Source: Christensenellaceae bacterium (lineage in GTDB: Bacteria; Bacillota; Clostridia; Christensenellales; DTU072). From it: a stretch of 10,083 nt of DNA. The translations under genes were made by a program, and so were the position numbers. The first letter of the stretch is position 1. The number at the start of each line of letters is the position of its first letter. The DNA lies in contig JAISKW010000158.1 of assembly GCA_031260775.1 (NCBI GenBank), forward strand, positions 1 through 10,083, given 5' to 3'. The notes beneath the pieces are model-generated. The model was not told the DNA's origin. It saw only the letters and a list, made by a program, of their open reading frames with translations, and did no database searches. Positions 8,401 to 10,083 of this stretch are shown here, piece by piece.

Positions 8401-10083
8401 ATATTAGTGAGCGGCGGGTCTGGAATGGAGTATATCACCATAAAAAATGTTGATAGCTATGTGTTCTGTTCGGAGGTTACGGGGGCTATTGTAGACGTCA
8501 ATCCCGAATATGACGAGTATGCGTTCGGCTTAAGCTCCAACCTTGTTAACGGCGGTGTGTTTTTTACCGATATCCGTCAGGGTACTGGTAATCCGGACTT
8601 AAGACAGAGCATTTCGAGCGGAAACCGTAAGGCATTTGCAAGACTCTTGAATATCAACCTGAACCTTACAAGGATTGGTGTTACGCCGAGATTTACATTG
8701 GACGAATGGTTCGGAGTAGGCGCAATGCCCTCGCGTATTACTGCCGTCGATTTAATCCCCATAGGGAAATTAGGCGGTAACCTTACAAGGGCTAATTACG
8801 AAAACATAACGATTGTAGTAAAGAACTTTGCAAATGGATATTTGCAAATTACCGATTTTGAATTTTTCATTTCGAATACGGTTTTAGATACACTTAGCAG
8901 TTACGTGGGAATAGCCTCCTCTTTTGACCGCGACACCGATTATATCGATGTGGACGCCTTTTACGGCACGGGTTATTACAACAACCAAAAAGTGGAAAAT
9001 GCGGGATTGGTAACCATTCCGTACGGCATCGGTAACAATAACAAAGCTCTGCTTGCCTATGACGGCGCGCAAAGGGTGCTTGATTTGGGGGCAAGCGGCA
9101 TAACATATTTTGCGCGCCGTGCGCTTAAATATGCCGAAAAGTTGGAGCATATTTATATGCCGTCAGACTTGCTCGCGATAGGGCGATATGCGTTAAGGAA
9201 GGACCAAACGGCGGATTCGGTACCCTTAACAAAGATATTCTTCCTTGAGTCAAATTTCAGTAATACAGCAAGTGCTATGCTGCACGGGACGGGAACGTCG
9301 AGTATTAACATCGCCGGATATTATAAGGAAAACGACGGTCTTGTCGTTGATGCTTATGACAATGTCCGGGTGCTTTTAACATTGGCGTTAGATAACGCAT
9401 TAAAGGGCAGCACGCAGGTATCAACACCGAGCGTGTTCAGAGACGGCGCAATAACGTTCACGTCGGTGTCTTTGTCATATACCGACGCGTTGGACACGCT
9501 CGTGTTTGCAAACGATACAATTTATATTAATAAGACGGGAGGAACAACGACTAAAGTCGTTTATGCGGTTTTGGAAGGGGCGTATATCGAAGATGCGGAA
9601 AACGGCGGACTATCGGTTGATTTAACGGGATACGGCGCGAACGTTGAATTTGAATATAACATATTATTCAACGCGACAACGTCGTTAAAGGCGAGCCGAA
9701 TCACAAAAATCGCGTCGCAAACGTATTCGAACCTCAATAAACTTGTAAAACTTGAAATTGTGGACGATATCGATAATACGCCGGTAGAAACCGCATACCC
9801 TAATGCAAACCAGAATTATTTAGTCAGAACGGCAGTCGCATCGCCCGTGTTTACAACTCTTGCGGTGGGCGGCTCGGTCAAGCTTTCGCAAATAGCGGTA
9901 GACACGAACGGCAGTTTGCTGCAACCTCTCGTCTTAAAGCTGAATAAATTAATAATTACAGGTAATTCAACGGTAAAAGACTTAACGAACGGCTTTATAA
10001 ATATAAGCGAAATAGTGTTCCCCGGAACGTTTAGTTATCCGGCACCGGGGTCGCTGCAAGGTGCACAGGCGTGGTTCGATAAG
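2338..10083 (+). CDS. Giant surface lipoprotein with Ig-like, InlB-type and BspA-type leucine-rich repeats (3' end outside window)
   Basis: I translated this frame through to the window edge: 2582 codons without a stop. Order of parts: lipoprotein signal peptide (1-26, C27 lipidated), bacterial Ig-like domain (about 34-112), about twelve InlB/Flg_new-type beta repeats (121-1281), BspA-type leucine-rich repeats (about 1283-1965), a stretch with no clear repeat (1966-2201), and more degenerate leucine-rich repeats to the edge. Only four cysteines occur (27, 1454, 1761, 2044), as expected for an exported protein. No enzymatic motif was seen. In related Clostridia and Listeria proteins such modules act at the cell surface in adhesion or host contact; here that role is inferred from architecture. 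The gene has its own promoter and appears independent of uvrC. The missing C-terminus might hold further repeats or a second anchor. The long frame is certain, the family assignment strong, the biological role unknown. Confidence 0.93.
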   Translation, partial: MPLRKKFVALLLLLSVVVFGAFVFTACKDGGVAERIEIHGTYKTEYIAGESFSVDGMVIEVYLSNNKVEQYEAKDIIGDLTLRNTGTNQLADDQVVQIEYKGKTAEVHIKVVSLRSGEHKHTIVFVTGENAEAVENQYISEGGTVTEVESPRKNGKFFDGWYTDETYSTKYAFTTPVSFDITLYAKWGNIIVVNFAYYTGKPNDPAGTFAYQAPLKVEAEEGRVLSLVKIPLFTDDYGFDMFPGYTGSWDYSGEWNDLVNGQTIYAKYTLNNYGVYLVDTTGIPLKIPQNFTYGNNVLEDAEVFFRSYNPVAPENKEIIGWRVRGTEYVFPRSDIKDWVDPLTGDGAITDIGAAEAFLTNVTHISGNVYLEAVFDWLKFTVTFNWNLTGASRATERMVYGSILEAYPSVSTISGTSTLVRNKTGADFSSETVPANYNQSNYIQTLPQKELLLWQLDNGDEFKFGTDKVMDDITLTAQWSDLVIVEFYNETYTEAAAAKPVPDSLYLVKYLKTLSEVPVAESNDPSKLALWTVFSATLNGNGEETGYVVNDATELSYQNVQGQIINGRRYLRFEKDLRDNVFTVTFLPSDETSSVPFTWNDIYTYHYTSGDAQDGTNPKPAESLLTRLVVYGNMLAGNTITNPEVLYYNFDGWRIKGEAVPTPRSYATIAALEITQNYEFVASFTRQQVTLTYDYTKSYTTPHSDSVQTGRGLPVSGLREDVLYVMQDNTDISEQMREFEFWATDPDATIRYTGAPITQNTTLYAHWTDVFTIQFRYYAYDVQNEPYPAAADLLVASEQALFYVANGKTLNEVISKMEADGRLFTDVRTVPYVPGKTSYWSWHSVPFNFDVAIGQNYIGDADSVKAKYTDVSYEVHFAWTIDGGSENFSYVSGLKYGQIIPALENDPAGLYPSDKMEYKARLDALVGGSAMAGEYPRNGYYIENWVGWAEGLRVSLTGENTIVKFTAVLNTRDVVVQFAVTDLDVRNAISSSGIFLLGGETTIKYGGNLTAPYVTVSETQTFDDVGYRWTGWNIPLTNVLPQPAGAGVTVLSNGDYYVVVSALFNAYTYTIRFTDEDNITYARLDNFPFNRSLTGVLTNFGDDTKVSGRYGESDFSSNSTAKAEIGTAILNVTTPPFVSKTGYDFKGWYTTTQYVFEANFGEAVKRNYTFYAKFEIKKFEVVFDLGAYGDEVNWKNRQAETLPLDVTQYRVSESKFIQDVNYGFRVIRPVTDPLPSAANSATLAFGGWFFGSGRYDFNSFIQNVATGGSQTITLEAVWITKTEGTAGLVYEYNDATGEAYVKSKGTASAAHIVIPSNVVNPANFKSYTVTQILNSAFTGQTGITEVTIPVTIINIGQDAFAGTRLTEIVFPYSVERIAEGAFRNIPTLQTVVFDESSYDSMLNYIGKDAFAYATSLVSVTLPVYEHPAYGDIPNVVPYHVNPAQITIDDRAFLDCFKLSKMILHENVVSLGHKTFSFSDNAGLRYVKFESNFAPASQTDTFEGTPLYFKIYVPTVTTSYEEADFNATINAELQLLEWNNSSANAKSKVVIDVDGDLVYSYKARTIGDNIGITLLQYLDTETVYDMDAINALLDAGKKIISVENYAFDGTITEIVFPLSIVFAENALLAANSLTTISVTDDIESVPAGTRQVLTNAFFNLPLLNTFAVKTGTNTQTGIFGTSGAPARLINLIIREGSTVVPERMFENAGIESIIIPASLVRIGAYAFKGNSQLNQILFPNTIVLDAGGNTGVTAIGEEAFQNCYVLDISGITYYGYVDGVLVNNNVPISLGFPSSVTTIGHNAVFNTKLLNTYQVHHYYNSISGIVYTAETISGSVEAVPFVILGGGVLYSYVGKAGIGNVEFLPEKFVYLDFKYHITKINDYAFYGDNNIVMLIAESESAAKNELVSIGRSAFENASKLEDVVLNVPNLKTIESRAFMNASRLGKMIVLGIESTPTVEADTFAGNAATFSTGKYASAAFSDFIFRENLNIYSGGRYVVDNTPDSETLILYVGGGNAVIMSQLILVSGGSGMEYITIKNVDSYVFCSEVTGAIVDVNPEYDEYAFGLSSNLVNGGVFFTDIRQGTGNPDLRQSISSGNRKAFARLLNINLNLTRIGVTPRFTLDEWFGVGAMPSRITAVDLIPIGKLGGNLTRANYENITIVVKNFANGYLQITDFEFFISNTVLDTLSSYVGIASSFDRDTDYIDVDAFYGTGYYNNQKVENAGLVTIPYGIGNNNKALLAYDGAQRVLDLGASGITYFARRALKYAEKLEHIYMPSDLLAIGRYALRKDQTADSVPLTKIFFLESNFSNTASAMLHGTGTSSINIAGYYKENDGLVVDAYDNVRVLLTLALDNALKGSTQVSTPSVFRDGAITFTSVSLSYTDALDTLVFANDTIYINKTGGTTTKVVYAVLEGAYIEDAENGGLSVDLTGYGANVEFEYNILFNATTSLKASRITKIASQTYSNLNKLVKLEIVDDIDNTPVETAYPNANQNYLVRTAVASPVFTTLAVGGSVKLSQIAVDTNGSLLQPLVLKLNKLIITGNSTVKDLTNGFINISEIVFPGTFSYPAPGSLQGAQAWFDK
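2437..2673 (+). other. Bacterial Ig-like domain (Big_3/Big_4-like)
   Basis: Residues about 34-112 start with IEIHGTYKTEYIAGESF and go on to a strand-rich segment with SVDGMVIEVYLSNN, then the DIIGDLT region, and finish with VVQIEYKGKTAEVHIKV. The pattern of Y-x-x-G-E near the start, a 'V.V.Y' strand with a short turn, and a terminal 'V.Y.GK...I.V' strand is that of small bacterial Ig-like domains found near the membrane end of surface proteins. It probably acts as a spacer between the lipid anchor and the repeats. The exact Pfam group is uncertain. Confidence 0.7.
2698..6180 (+). repeat. About twelve diverged InlB/Flg_new-type beta repeats (protein-level)
   Basis: Residues 121-1281 are tandem units of about 70 to 120 residues. 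Each opens with a beta strand (IVFVTG, VNFAYY, VTFNW, VEFYN, LTYDY, IQFRYY, VHFAW, VVQFAV, IRFTD, VVFDL), usually has a Gly-Trp-type turn mid-unit (FDGWY 159-162, IIGWR 319-322, FDGWR, FKGWY, FGGWF) and closes with a strand such as LYAKW (183-187), IYAKY, LEAVF, LTAQW (474-478), FVASF, LYAHW (762-765), VKAKY, FTAVL, VSALF, FYAKF and LEAVW (1277). Unit 1 (121-188, bases 2698-2901) is nearly canonical, with YTDETYSTKY after FDGWY; the others are longer and strongly diverged. In the family these fold as small beta-grasp modules strung into a stalk. The count of twelve comes from reading closing strands by eye, and unit 5 (about 482-578) is the least certain. Confidence 0.75.
6184..8232 (+). repeat. 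BspA-type leucine-rich repeats (LRR_5), first block (protein-level)
   Basis: Residues about 1283-1965. Units follow the pattern 'I...AF.....L..I..P..V..I', for example ILNSAF (1331-1336), NIGQDAF then AGTRLTEIVFP (1353-1370), IGKDAF (1404-1409), YAFKG (1723-1727), IGEEAF (1753-1758), ISIGRSAF-like LVSIGRSAF (1904-1912) and IESRAF (1931-1936). Roughly eighteen units can be picked out, some with AF replaced by TF, MF or VF (1474, 1703, 1803, 1961). Spacing is irregular, with insertions of 20 to 60 residues between regular runs. This repeat is named after BspA of Tannerella forsythia, a surface protein that binds host matrix, and occurs in many Clostridia and Trichomonas surface proteins. Here binding to a ligand or host molecule is only an inference. 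Confidence 0.85.
8233..8940 (+). other. Stretch of the giant protein with no clear repeat (residues 1966-2201)
   Basis: The frame stays open and codon use looks the same, but the 'I...AF...L..I..P' rhythm disappears for about 236 residues. The segment contains LYVGGGNAVIMSQLILVSGG (2008-2027), cysteine 2044, a basic stretch (RQSISSGNRKAFARLL), WFGVGAMPSRI (2124-2134) and an apparently beta-rich part with ITIVVKNF and LQITDFEFFI. I see no known catalytic motif or transmembrane segment. It could be worn-out leucine-rich repeats or an inserted domain; the sequence alone does not decide. Confidence 0.5.
8941..10083 (+). repeat. Degenerate BspA-type leucine-rich repeats, second block, running off the window
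   Basis: Residues 2202-2582. The repeat rhythm returns with IDVDAFYG (2203-2210), ITYFARRAL (2255-2263), LEHIYMPSDLLAIGRYAL (2269-2286), LTKIFFLES, RITKIASQTYSNLNKLVKLE (2454-2473) and ISEIVFPGTF (2556-2565). Most units have AL or SQTY in place of AF, and they are separated by strand-rich insertions such as 2322-2440. The second block is looser than the first and continues past the right edge. Confidence 0.6.

Noticed and set aside
8518..8535. 'EYAFGLSSN' as a further leucine-rich repeat unit
   Set aside because: The AF is present, but no preceding I-G turn or following 'L..I..P' pattern surrounds it, so it was left in the stretch without clear repeats.
3757..9150. Several minus-strand open frames of 60 to 131 codons inside the giant gene
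   Set aside because: All are antisense to one continuous repeat-protein frame, their translations look like no known family, and they lack convincing ribosome binding sites.
2338..10083. Possible enzyme domain (peptidase, glycosidase or toxin) inside the giant protein
   Set aside because: No catalytic motif was seen in the full translation; everything recognisable is a structural or binding module.

Overview
This window carries three same-strand genes of a bacterium. It is probably a Gram-positive, Clostridia-type member of the Bacillota. That guess rests on the protein families: a low-cysteine lipoprotein combining an Ig-like domain, InlB/Flg_new-type repeats and BspA-type leucine-rich repeats is a typical surface protein of uncultured gut Clostridia. 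The sequence alone does not fix the taxon. No RNA gene, CRISPR array, insertion sequence or phage gene was seen.

Bases 1-395 hold the end of a protein I cannot name; its reading frame is already open at the left edge. Its stop codon overlaps the TTG start of uvrC by four bases (392-395), so the two are probably translationally coupled. uvrC (392-2206) is a full-length nucleotide excision repair endonuclease with both nuclease domains, the four-cysteine motif and the helix-hairpin-helix tail. One normally acidic C-terminal position appears to be lysine.

Bases 2207-2337 are a short intergenic gap with a sigma-A-like promoter (-10 TATAAT) and a ribosome binding site, but no convincing terminator for uvrC.

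From 2338 to the right edge, a single frame stays open for 2582 codons and is not finished. It encodes a giant predicted lipoprotein: signal peptide with lipobox cysteine C27, one bacterial Ig-like domain (about residues 34-112), about twelve strongly diverged InlB-like beta repeats (121-1281), then BspA-type leucine-rich repeats (about 1283-1965), a stretch of about 236 residues without a clear repeat (1966-2201), and further degenerate repeats to the edge. The layout suggests a membrane-anchored stalk of beta modules displaying a long LRR region outside the cell, as in adhesins. That role is inferred from architecture only.

The first two genes form a probable operon. The giant gene appears to be a separate transcription unit and has no evident functional link to uvrC. 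No new defence or enzymatic system was found; the least ordinary element is the giant surface protein.
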